Source: Pseudomonas hydrolytica
GTDB taxonomy: Bacteria; Pseudomonadota; Gammaproteobacteria; Pseudomonadales; Pseudomonadaceae
DNA: 64,000 nt
Reading direction: 5' to 3'
Assembly (NCBI RefSeq): GCF_021495345.1
Contig: NZ_CP099397.1
Coordinates: forward strand, 2,604,001 to 2,668,000
Shown: positions 11,223 to 19,094 of the stretch, piece after piece
Numbering within the stretch: position 1 is the first letter of the stretch
Layout of the letters: each line of letters opens with the position of its first letter
Program-made: the position numbers and the translations under genes
The notes under the pieces: generated by a model
Seen by the model: the letters and a program-made list of their open reading frames with translations, nothing else
Told to the model about the DNA's origin: nothing
Database searches by the model: none

Positions 11223-14200
11223 TCAAAGCGCCGCCACGCCAAGCCAGTCCTCCAGGCTCACGGGCTTCTGCACGCCATATCCCTGCACGTAATCCACCCC
11301 CATTTCCAGCAGACGCGCGCGGATGGCAGGCGTTTCAACGTATTCGGCGATGGTCTGCCGCCCCAGGGCGTGGGCGATCTCGTTGATCGAGCGAACCATG
11401 GCCAGATCGCTGGAGGAGCGCTCGATCTCCCTGACGAAGCTGCCGTCGATCTTCACGTAATCCACCGGCAGGCGCTTGAGGTAGTCGTAGCTGGAGAAGC
11501 CCACGCCGAAGTCATCGATCGAAAAACTGCAGCCAGCGCGCTGCAGGTGGCGCACCAGATCGGCGGTCTTGGCCAGGTTGGAGACCGCCGCCGTTTCGGT
11601 CAGCTCGAAGCAGATGCGCCGCGGGTCGACCCGGTAGCGCTCGAACAGGCTCTCGATGAACCCCAGCAGCTTGTCGTCGTTCAGGCTGCTGCCGGACAGA
11701 TTGATCGACAGCGCACTGCAGCGGCCCCAGAGGTCAGGATGTCGATCGAGCACGGCGAAGATGTGGCGCAGCACCCAGCGATCGACCTTGTTCATGCGGT
11801 GATAGCGTTCCGCGGCCGCGATGAAGTCCTGCAGTTGCAATTCGTTCTGCATCACCAGCAGCAGCTCGTAGTGCGGCAGCTCGCTGGATTGTCCTGCCGT
11901 CGGCGCAATCTGCTGTACGCGCAGCGCCAGGTCCTCGCGCTCGACGATGTCGTCGACCCGCGCGGCAATGGCCAGCAGGCCGATGCGACTGTCGTCACTG
12001 GCCATGCTGAAGCAGTGCACGCGATTGCGCCCGGCTTCCTTGGCGGCGTTGCAGGCCGATTGCAGCTCGCAGAACAGATTGGCGACGTCATGCCGCTGCG
12101 CCGCCTCGACCACCCCGACGCTGAGCGTGATGCCATGCTTGCGCGTTTCCCAGACGAAGCCCTCGCTCTCCACTTCGCGGCGCACCTGCTCGGCCAGATC
12201 CGCTGCCTGGGCTTCGTTGCACCCGGGCAACACCGCCGCGAAATCCACTCCGCCGACCCGTGCCAGGCAGCTGGCCTGAGGCAACCAGCGCCGCAGCAGC
12301 TCGCTGACGCGACCGAGACAGGCGTCGCCGGCATGCGGCCCGGAGTGGGTATTGATCAGGGCGAACTGGTCGAGGTGCAGCATGAGGAAGGCGTGCCGAC
12401 TGCGGCTGGCCAGGCTCTGCGCAAGCGCGGACTCGAAAGCGCGGCGGTTGTGCAGACCGGTCAGCTCGTCATGACTGCGGGCATGGGCGACCTCGCGATA
12501 CAGGCGCCCTACTATGTCCTGCAGGGTTCTTTGCACCAGGCTGTCGGAATCGCGACTGCCCTCTTCTATCAGCAACTGTCCGCTGGCCAGCTCGGCGACC
12601 AGTGCCTGCTCGGTGAAACATCCACTCTCGCGGCCCTGACGGTCGACCAGCACGTAGTGATCCATCGCCGGGTTCTTCCACACCAGGCGATGCACCTGGC
12701 CGTTCGCATCCTGCAGGCGAGCCCCCTCATGGAGCTGCTCCAGGCGCTCGCCCCAGCGCTGCAGTTCGTCTGCCAGCACCGGCCGGGCCCCTGGCAGATG
12801 CTCTGGGATCGCCAGTTGCACGGGCGCCTCACCGAGCAGCTGTTGGCGCAACCTGGCCAACACCGGGCCGTACTGGAAGCTGCCGGCACCGAAGGCCTCC
12901 ATGCGCCGTTTGAGCACCTGCAACTGATGCTCGACCTCCGCGGCATAGGCCTCGGGATCGCCGCGAAAAGGCTCCTTGGCCCGTTCGTTGAGGCGCGTAC
13001 AGAGCATCCCGGTCAGGGACATGTCCAGGCGCCAGGTCAGGTTCTGTCGGCCCAGGCGGATCAGTTCATGCACCAGCAGGTCGCGCCAGCCGGCGTCCAA
13101 CCACTCCAGCAACAATCTGGGCACGCTCTCCTCGCCATGCAGCTCCCGCAGCGCGTCGGCAAGCTCCCGCTGGGCCTGTTTGAGGGTGTCCTGGCCCTTG
13201 TGCAATTGCTTGACCCGCTCGGCATTCTGCCGATAGCTGCGCTGCTGCTGGTCGATCAGTTCGTCCAGCTCCGCGGCGTGCACGGCGAAGCTCCGGTTGT
13301 CACCGTCATAGCCGGCGATGATCTGCTCGATCACCTCGTGCACCCGGCCTTCCAGCGCGGGGTTGGCCGGTTCGCAGTGATCACCCAGGCGCAGCACACG
13401 ATCCAGGGTGGCACGCACCGGGTGATTGCTGTCGGCCAGGGCGGCCGGCTCTTTCAGCATCGCCTGCAATACCGGTAGCAGCAGGCGCTCGATGCCTGGC
13501 TTGAGCGCCGGCGCCAGGCCGTCATCTTGTGTCAGATGCTGGAACACCTCGCTCACCAGCTGGGTGTCCTCCTGCTGGCGCAGGCTGAGGGCACAGTCCT
13601 GTTGCCGAAATTGCTCGAGCAGTGCCTGCGCCGTCCAGCCACCGCTCGGCACCGGCTGGCTGCGCAAGCGACCGAGCAGTGCCGCGGGGATCTCGCCATG
13701 CGTCTGGGCCGCCTGGACGGGCGGCGACGCTGCAGGCTGGCTGCGCCGCAGTTGCTGGATGGCCTGATAGGTGGCGGACGCCGCCTCGGCCCGTGGCGGC
13801 GTCGTGTGGGCACGCGCTGGCGCAAGTTCGGCGCTGAGCGGCTCGATCCGCTGTGCGGCGAACTGCTCGACCAGCGCCTGCATGTAAGGCTGCAGCAAGT
13901 CCGGCAGCAGGCGTCCGGCTTCGCTCAGGTAGAGGGCGCGCACGCCGAGCGGTTGATTGCGCAGGCGTAGCTCGGCCTGCAGCTGACGCAGGAGAAATTC
14001 GAACGATAGGGGGTTGTCCGCATCGGCCAGAGGCTCGCCGGCCAGACGGTTGAAACAGCCGCAGACCCGCCACTCACGTACCCCGAGGCTTTCGCGCAAG
14101 GTGCGCACCAGGCGCCGCGCGAGCAGCATGTCGTCGACTTCCTCATCGTCCACCAGGCTCCACTCGCTGCGACTGTCGAGCACGGCGGCCTGCTCCGGAA

Positions 14201-14441
14201 GAGCCAGCAGCCCCCCGCAGATGCCCTGCACGCAGCTGGCGATGGCGCGCTCCTGCTGATTGCGGCAAAAGCGCATGAAATGCTCGCAGGCCTGCGCTTC
14301 TTCATTGGAAAAGGCGCGCAAGCGCTGCTCTGCCAGCGCCTGCTCCAGTGCCAGACAGAGTTGCCGCAGCGCATCAGGCAGATACTGGCGAACCAGCGCA
14401 CCGAGTGCCTCACCGAGCGCGCGGGGTAACGGTCTGGGCAT
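11223..14441 (-). CDS. DUF1631-GGDEF-EAL cyclic di-GMP protein, both catalytic motifs degenerate
   Basis: A 1072-residue cytoplasmic protein. The first half (to about 600) matches the DUF1631 family. A GGDEF domain (about 640-800) has GGVDF instead of GGDEF, so cyclase activity is unlikely. The EAL domain (about 830-1065) has YELLLVM where active enzymes have an EAL-x-R/K motif, but keeps NLS, FELTETA, DDFGVGFSSY and VKIDGSFV. Catalysis is therefore doubtful while c-di-GMP binding by the EAL domain remains possible. DUF1631 proteins in Pseudomonas include long GGDEF-EAL forms thought to be receptors or weak phosphodiesterases. The ATG at 14441 is used; a GTG three bases upstream has slightly better spacing from GGAG. 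Confidence 0.9.
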   Translation of the reverse strand: MPRPLPRALGEALGALVRQYLPDALRQLCLALEQALAEQRLRAFSNEEAQACEHFMRFCRNQQERAIASCVQGICGGLLALPEQAAVLDSRSEWSLVDDEEVDDMLLARRLVRTLRESLGVREWRVCGCFNRLAGEPLADADNPLSFEFLLRQLQAELRLRNQPLGVRALYLSEAGRLLPDLLQPYMQALVEQFAAQRIEPLSAELAPARAHTTPPRAEAASATYQAIQQLRRSQPAASPPVQAAQTHGEIPAALLGRLRSQPVPSGGWTAQALLEQFRQQDCALSLRQQEDTQLVSEVFQHLTQDDGLAPALKPGIERLLLPVLQAMLKEPAALADSNHPVRATLDRVLRLGDHCEPANPALEGRVHEVIEQIIAGYDGDNRSFAVHAAELDELIDQQQRSYRQNAERVKQLHKGQDTLKQAQRELADALRELHGEESVPRLLLEWLDAGWRDLLVHELIRLGRQNLTWRLDMSLTGMLCTRLNERAKEPFRGDPEAYAAEVEHQLQVLKRRMEAFGAGSFQYGPVLARLRQQLLGEAPVQLAIPEHLPGARPVLADELQRWGERLEQLHEGARLQDANGQVHRLVWKNPAMDHYVLVDRQGRESGCFTEQALVAELASGQLLIEEGSRDSDSLVQRTLQDIVGRLYREVAHARSHDELTGLHNRRAFESALAQSLASRSRHAFLMLHLDQFALINTHSGPHAGDACLGRVSELLRRWLPQASCLARVGGVDFAAVLPGCNEAQAADLAEQVRREVESEGFVWETRKHGITLSVGVVEAAQRHDVANLFCELQSACNAAKEAGRNRVHCFSMASDDSRIGLLAIAARVDDIVEREDLALRVQQIAPTAGQSSELPHYELLLVMQNELQLQDFIAAAERYHRMNKVDRWVLRHIFAVLDRHPDLWGRCSALSINLSGSSLNDDKLLGFIESLFERYRVDPRRICFELTETAAVSNLAKTADLVRHLQRAGCSFSIDDFGVGFSSYDYLKRLPVDYVKIDGSFVREIERSSSDLAMVRSINEIAHALGRQTIAEYVETPAIRARLLEMGVDYVQGYGVQKPVSLEDWLGVAAL

Positions 14442-14595
14442 CACGGGCAACGCTCCTGCCTGCAGTGGCTCCCTGTGCTTGACTATAGCCGTTTGCCACC
14501 CGTTGGCTAAGCGCTCCTCGGCCTATGCCGGCGGCGCTGCAGCGGCCGCTGCGGCCAGACAGCGACTATGCTCAGGGGAGACCGGGAGAGCACCT

Positions 14596-14823
14596 ATGAA
14601 CGAGCCAGACAAACAACAGCCACCACCGCCCCTGACGCTATGGGAAATGCTGCAGAGCGTGCTGGCCGCCGCACTGGGGGTACAGAGCGGCAAGAACCGC
14701 AGCCGCGACTTCAGCCGCGGCAAGCCCAGTCACTTCATTCTGCTCGGGCTGATGTTCACCGGGTTGTTCGTGCTGGTACTGCTGGGGGCGGTCAAGTTGA
14801 TCCTGCACCTGGCCACCGGCTGA
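14596..14823 (+). CDS. DUF2970 small membrane protein
   Basis: A 75-residue protein with a proline-rich start (QQPPPPLTLWEMLQSVLAAALGVQS), a basic stretch (KNRSRDF), and one membrane span at about residues 48-70. The pattern matches the DUF2970 family, whose function is unknown. The ATG at 14596 follows GGAGAG with good spacing. It converges on the periplasmic binding protein gene: the two stop codons abut (TGA then TCA). Confidence 0.75.
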   Translation: MNEPDKQQPPPPLTLWEMLQSVLAAALGVQSGKNRSRDFSRGKPSHFILLGLMFTGLFVLVLLGAVKLILHLATG

Positions 14824-15885
14824 TCAGCGCAGCAGGCTGTCGATGGAACAGGCGTAGCGGCTCATCTGCGGTCGTTGGGTGGCGCTGAAAGTACGGAAAT
14901 CCAGGCCGATGTCGTCCTGGTCGAGGCGAGTGAGCAGGCGCTCGGCATCCTTGTCATCGATCAGGCGCAGCAGGCTGGCCACCTGGTCCTTGCCACCACG
15001 CTCGGCGAAATCGAGCCCCCTGGAATGATCGTAGAGCATCACCAGGGCGCATCCCCCGAGAATGAAATGGCCGCTGGCCAGCACCTCGATACGCCTCTCG
15101 ATACGTGCCTGCAGCACACGGTGGGAATTGTTCAGCGCCGCGTAGTGCAGGCGGCGGCCCTGCTCCTCGGCCGCCTGCATGACACCGAAGGCCATTTCGT
15201 CGTTGGCCGCCCACACCAGGTTGAGATTCGGATAGCGCGGCAGCAGCGCCTGCGCCTGCTCGTAGGCACGTTGCTGACGCCACTCGCCATACAGCATCTG
15301 CTGCAGACGAACATGCGGAGCCTCGGCCAGGGCTCGCTCCAGCCCTGCGACGCGCAAGGTCGCCGAGGGCGTCTGCTTGATGCCGGTGAACGCCAGCATT
15401 TCCGCAGGCTTGCCGTCTGTCAGGGCGATCAGCGCACGCGCCATCAGGTAGCCGGCCTCCTCATCGTTGGGTACCAGGCTACCCAGCCAGTGCCGGTAGC
15501 GCTCCCGGCTGCCGCCGGCCAGCGCCTGCTGCTCAGGGGTAAGGGTGCTGTGCAAGGCGAACAGACGCACCTCGCTGTCCTCGAACAGGCGCAGGATCTC
15601 TGGCCCGGTGAACTGCTCATTGACGAAGATCAGGTAATCGGGATGCTTGCCAGCCAGGACCTGATGGGCATTGTCGAGGATACGGGCATTGTCGCGCTGG
15701 CCGTAGAGAACGCGCAGCTCGACGCCCAAATCGTCGGCTGCGTCCTGCATGTAACGCGAATAGGCGACCCAGAACGGCTCGTCGCTGTATCCCGGGTTGA
15801 GAAACACCATGGAAACCGGCCGCTGCTGCGCGCCAGCAAGGCAGCAGCACCCCATGAGCAACAGCCCCAGCATCCACCTGATCAC
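14824..15885 (-). CDS. Periplasmic sugar-type substrate-binding protein (orphan)
   Basis: A 353-residue secreted protein. The signal peptide (WMLGLLLMGCCCLAGAQQ) is followed by a type I periplasmic binding fold: VSMVFLNPGYSDEPFW, a segment of YLIFVNEQFTG type, and NLNLVWAANDEMAFGVMQAA, all as in LacI/RbsB-like binding proteins. No permease or ATPase lies near it, so it may feed a membrane sensor rather than a transporter; the nearby c-di-GMP-type gene is a possible but unproven partner. The GTG at 15885 is chosen because GGGGAGGGG precedes it by a few bases and it leads directly into the signal peptide; the upstream frame is arginine-rich and unlike a leader. Confidence 0.75.
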   Translation of the reverse strand: MIRWMLGLLLMGCCCLAGAQQRPVSMVFLNPGYSDEPFWVAYSRYMQDAADDLGVELRVLYGQRDNARILDNAHQVLAGKHPDYLIFVNEQFTGPEILRLFEDSEVRLFALHSTLTPEQQALAGGSRERYRHWLGSLVPNDEEAGYLMARALIALTDGKPAEMLAFTGIKQTPSATLRVAGLERALAEAPHVRLQQMLYGEWRQQRAYEQAQALLPRYPNLNLVWAANDEMAFGVMQAAEEQGRRLHYAALNNSHRVLQARIERRIEVLASGHFILGGCALVMLYDHSRGLDFAERGGKDQVASLLRLIDDKDAERLLTRLDQDDIGLDFRTFSATQRPQMSRYACSIDSLLR

Positions 15886-15930
15886 GACGCCCCTCCCCGA
15901 GAACCGGGCGCAGTATAAAGGCATAAACGC

Positions 15931-15962
15931 AAAAAGGCCGCCCGCCAAGACGGGTCGGCCTC
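15931..15962 (-). terminator. Intrinsic terminator of the 37-residue membrane peptide gene
   Basis: Read on the minus strand, AGGCCGACCCG pairs with CGGGCGGCCT across a short loop and is followed by five T. It lies 18 bases past the stop of the small gene at 15980. Confidence 0.75.
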
Positions 15963-15979
15963 TGCAAGCGCGTCGAAGA

Positions 15980-16093
15980 CTACTGGCCGCTGACCCAGAA
16001 CACCGCCGTGGCAACGGCGATCAGGATCAGGCTCAATATGGCCCACGCATCGATGAGGCTGTCGGATTTCTCCGGTTCACTGTGCTCGCTCAT
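15980..16093 (-). CDS. 37-residue single-span membrane peptide upstream of cysI
   Basis: Reads MSEHSEPEKSDSLIDAWAIL and continues through one hydrophobic helix to VFWVSGQ, 37 residues in all. An acidic, hydrophilic N-terminus is followed by one membrane span. A near-perfect ribosome site (GGGGGAG) lies three bases before the ATG and an intrinsic terminator follows, so this has the full structure of an expressed gene. It diverges from cysI. Function unknown; the link with sulfite reduction is by position only. Confidence 0.7.
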   Translation of the reverse strand: MSEHSEPEKSDSLIDAWAILSLILIAVATAVFWVSGQ

Positions 16094-16161
16094 GACTCCC
16101 CCTATTCTTGTGCTTGTGGGTAATGCACTGTGCATTTAAGACCAGGCTTGGCCAACGCTCA

Positions 16162-16211
16162 AACCATATGGTTATGCTCTGAGACAGTCTTATTCCCTAA
16201 ACCTAGGTTTA
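16162..16211. promoter_or_regulatory. Two AACC...GGTT palindromes upstream of cysI
   Basis: AACCATATGGTT at 16162-16173 and TAAACCTAGGTTTA at 16198-16211 are perfect palindromes built on the same AACC/GGTT half-sites, with centres 37 bases apart. They lie in the 234-base divergent region between the small membrane gene and cysI. They look like operator sites for a dimeric regulator, perhaps sulfur-related; the protein is not identified. Confidence 0.4.
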
Positions 16212-16327
16212 TATATTCAAACATCACTTTTACGCATAAACCTGAGCTGGTATCGTGCCCCGGCTCCTCGGGAGTGCGCGGCCGTGCGCGCTGATTGGCA
16301 GTAAGTAGCCTGACAACAGGACCCTTC

Positions 16328-17986
16328 ATGTACGTTTATGACCAGTACGATCAACAGATCGTCGAGGATCGCGTCAAGCAGTTCCGCGATCAAACCCGCC
16401 GCTACCTTGCCGGAGAGCTGAGCGGCGAGGAATTCCGTCCGCTGCGCCTGCAGAACGGTCTGTATATCCAGCGTTTCGCGCCGATGCTGCGCGTTGCCGT
16501 GCCTTATGGCCTGCTGTCGTCCACCCAGGTGCGCATGCTGGCCAAGATCGCCCGCGACTACGACAAGGGTTACGCGCACATCAGTACCCGGCAGAACGTG
16601 CAGTTCAACTGGCCGGACCTGGAAGACGTGCCGGAGATCCTTGCCGAGCTGGCCACCGTGCAGATGCACGCCATCCAGACCAGCGGCAACTGCATCCGCA
16701 ACACCACCACCGATCAGTTCGCCGGCGTGGCCAAGGACGAGATCGTCGATCCGCGCCCCTGGTGCGAGATCATCCGCCAGTGGTCGACCTTCCACCCCGA
16801 GTTCAGCCATCTGCCGCGCAAGTTCAAGATCGCCGTCAACGGCGCCGTGAGCGACCGCGCCGCCATCGAAGTGCATGACATCGGTCTGGAAGCGGTGAGG
16901 AACGAGGCCGGCGAGCTGGGCTTCCGCGTTTCCGTCGGCGGCGGCCTGGGCCGTACCCCGATCGTCGGCAGCTTCATCAACGAATTCCTGCCCTGGCAGC
17001 ACCTGATCAGCTACCTCGACGCCATCCTGCGTGTGTACAACCGCTATGGCCGTCGCGACAACAAGTACAAGGCGCGCATCAAGATCCTGGTCAAGGCGCT
17101 GACCCCCGAGGTGTTCGCCGAGCGCGTGAATGCCGAGTGGGCGCACCTCAAGGACGGCCCGACCACCCTGACCGAAGCCGAAGTCGCCCGCGTCGCCGCG
17201 CATTTCGTCGACCCATCCTACCAGACCCTGCAGGACGAAGACGCCCTGCTCGCCCAGCAGGACGCCGAACACCCGGGCTTCGCCCGCTGGCGCCAGCGCA
17301 ATACCTTCGCCCACAAGAAGCCCGGCTACGTCGCGGTGACCCTGTCGCTCAAGCCCACCGGCGTGGCGCCGGGCGACGTCACCGACAAGCAGCTCGACGC
17401 CATCGCCGACCTGGCCGATCGCTACGCCTTCGGTGAAGTGCGCAACAGCCACAACCAGAACATCATCCTCGCCGACGTCGAGCAGCGTCAGCTGCTGACC
17501 CTGTGGGGCGAGCTGCGCGAACAAGGCTTCGCTACGCCGAACGTAGGCCTGCTGACCGACATCATCTGCTGCCCGGGTGGCGACTTCTGCTCGCTGGCCA
17601 ACGCCAAGTCGATTCCGGTGGCCGAAGCCATTCAGCGCCGCTTCGACGACCTCGACTACCTGTTCGACATCGGTGATATCGACCTGAACATCTCCGGCTG
17701 CATGAACGCCTGCGGTCACCACCACGTGGGCCATATCGGCATCCTCGGCGTGGACAAGAAAGGTCAGGAGTTCTACCAGGTATCGCTCGGCGGCAGCGCC
17801 GGTCGCGAAGCCAGCCTGGCGCAGATCCTCGGCCCCTCCTTCGCTCAGGACGACATGCCGGACGTGATCGACAAGATCATCAAGGTCTACGTCGAGCAAC
17901 GCACCGAAGAAGAAAGCTTCCTCGACACCTACCGCCGTGTCGGTATCGACCCGTTCAAGGAGCGCGTCTATGCAGCGAATCATTAA
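16328..17986 (+). CDS. cysI: Assimilatory sulfite reductase, siroheme subunit
   Basis: Reduces sulfite to sulfide with six electrons for cysteine synthesis; 552 residues. It has the two ferredoxin-like repeats and two siroheme/4Fe-4S domains of the nitrite/sulfite reductase family. The cluster ligands form the expected C-x5-C (CPGGDFC) and C-x3-C (CMNAC in SGCMNACGHHH) motifs. The siroheme-contacting RQNVQFNWP and SGNCIRN segments are present. The ATG at 16328 begins the family's usual MYVYDQYDQ. The DUF934 gene overlaps its 3' end by 17 bases, implying translational coupling. cobA, further along in this window, makes the siroheme precursor for this enzyme and for nirB. Confidence 0.95.
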   Translation: MYVYDQYDQQIVEDRVKQFRDQTRRYLAGELSGEEFRPLRLQNGLYIQRFAPMLRVAVPYGLLSSTQVRMLAKIARDYDKGYAHISTRQNVQFNWPDLEDVPEILAELATVQMHAIQTSGNCIRNTTTDQFAGVAKDEIVDPRPWCEIIRQWSTFHPEFSHLPRKFKIAVNGAVSDRAAIEVHDIGLEAVRNEAGELGFRVSVGGGLGRTPIVGSFINEFLPWQHLISYLDAILRVYNRYGRRDNKYKARIKILVKALTPEVFAERVNAEWAHLKDGPTTLTEAEVARVAAHFVDPSYQTLQDEDALLAQQDAEHPGFARWRQRNTFAHKKPGYVAVTLSLKPTGVAPGDVTDKQLDAIADLADRYAFGEVRNSHNQNIILADVEQRQLLTLWGELREQGFATPNVGLLTDIICCPGGDFCSLANAKSIPVAEAIQRRFDDLDYLFDIGDIDLNISGCMNACGHHHVGHIGILGVDKKGQEFYQVSLGGSAGREASLAQILGPSFAQDDMPDVIDKIIKVYVEQRTEEESFLDTYRRVGIDPFKERVYAANH

Positions 17987-18467
17987 GAACGGTCAGGTGG
18001 TCGACGAAACCTGGCACCTGCTGGCCAAGGACGTGACCCTGGACGTCATTCCCAACTGCGACGACATCATCGTCCCGCTGGCCCTGTGGCGCGAGCATGC
18101 CCATGCGCTGAAAGCCCGCGACGGCGGCCTCGGCGTATGGCTGGAAGCCGGCGACGAGGTCGAGGAAATCGCCGATGACCTGGCGCACTTCCAGGTTATC
18201 GCCCTGGAATTTCCGGCCTTCACCGACGGCCGTCACTCCTCCACCGCCTACCTGCTGCGCACCCGCTACGGCTACAAGGGCGAAATCCGCGCCATCGGCG
18301 ACGTGCTGCGCGATCAGCTGTTCGCCCTCAAGCGCGTCGGCTTCGATGCCTTCGCCCTGCGCGCGGACAAGGACCCGTTTGATGCGCTGAAGGCCTTCGA
18401 GGACTACAGCGAGGTCTATCAGGCTTCGGCCGATCAGCCGCAACCGCTGTTCCGTCGCCGCGCCTGA
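17970..18467 (+). CDS. DUF934 protein coupled to sulfite reductase
   Basis: A 165-residue soluble protein of the DUF934 family (IVPLALWREHAHALKAR, then FPAFTDGRHSSTAYLLRTRYGYKGEIRAIGDVLRDQL). The family nearly always follows cysI in proteobacteria and is thought to support sulfite reduction, but no biochemical role is established. Its start overlaps the cysI coding end by 17 bases, so the two should be made together. A strong terminator follows 23 bases after its stop. Confidence 0.88.
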   Translation: MQRIIKNGQVVDETWHLLAKDVTLDVIPNCDDIIVPLALWREHAHALKARDGGLGVWLEAGDEVEEIADDLAHFQVIALEFPAFTDGRHSSTAYLLRTRYGYKGEIRAIGDVLRDQLFALKRVGFDAFALRADKDPFDALKAFEDYSEVYQASADQPQPLFRRRA

Positions 18468-18490
18468 TCAGCGCTGGCAGAAGCGAACGA

Positions 18491-18517
18491 AACGCCCCGA
18501 CTGGTTCGGGGCGTTTT
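18491..18517 (+). terminator. Intrinsic terminator of cysI-DUF934
   Basis: acgccccga and ttcggggcgt form a nine-base stem with a four-base loop, followed by TTTT. Confidence 0.9.
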
Positions 18518-18606
18518 GCTTTGCATGGACCGCTCGGCAATTGGGTCGAACCGTACCGCGTCAGTGAAGTCGGACCCTATAAGCCCATCGCTTAGGGAGT
18601 ACCGCC

Positions 18607-19008
18607 ATGAAACATGACTGGGACCTGATCGAACGCCTGCTGCACGAGGCGCAGAACTCCGCCGGCAAACCCTTCGCCCCGCGCCGTTATGCCGAAGAGC
18701 TGGCCGAGGAGCACGAAAATGCCGGTGAGCACGTGGACAATCTCGACCACCTGCGCGCCGAAGCCGCCCGCTACGAGGCCCGCCTGCTGCACAACGGCTT
18801 TATCGAGCCGCGCCCGGAGGAAGAAGGCGGCAACGGCGAGAACTTCATCCTCACCGCGCGCGGCGCACAATTGCTGAGCATGCTCGACAGCAGCATCCCC
18901 GGCAGCGAGCACCCGCGCGAAGTGCTCGACGAGGCTGGCGAAGCGGCGCTGACGCCCGAGGTGTTCGACCGCCTGGCGCCCAAGGCCAATCTCAGCGAAA
19001 CCGGCTGA
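18607..19008 (+). CDS. Small soluble protein, DUF2513-like
   Basis: A 133-residue protein starting MKHDWDLIERLLHEAQ, with a helical segment and a short wing-like stretch (ENFILTARGAQLLSML) that resembles the DUF2513 winged-helix family. The composition is acidic. The family is often annotated as regulator-like, but no target is known. The gene stands alone: a terminator lies on each side, and a ribosome site (AGGGAG) precedes the ATG. Confidence 0.65.
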   Translation: MKHDWDLIERLLHEAQNSAGKPFAPRRYAEELAEEHENAGEHVDNLDHLRAEAARYEARLLHNGFIEPRPEEEGGNGENFILTARGAQLLSMLDSSIPGSEHPREVLDEAGEAALTPEVFDRLAPKANLSETG

Positions 19009-19025
19009 CAGGCTGGCGCACAAAC

Positions 19026-19060
19026 AAAAACGCCGCGCCCTGTGCAGGGCGCGGCGTTTT
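19026..19060. terminator. Bidirectional terminator between DUF2513-like gene and helicase
   Basis: A perfect hairpin with stem cgccgcgccctg / cagggcgcggcg, flanked by A5 on the left and T4 on the right, so it can stop transcription from both convergent genes. Confidence 0.92.
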
Positions 19061-19094
19061 GCTGATCCAGCGGCAAGGCATCGAGCCTGGTGGA

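Noticed and set aside
10590..13478. 962-codon plus-strand open frame
   Set aside because: Shadow of the AraC and DUF1631-GGDEF-EAL genes on the other strand; low-complexity composition.
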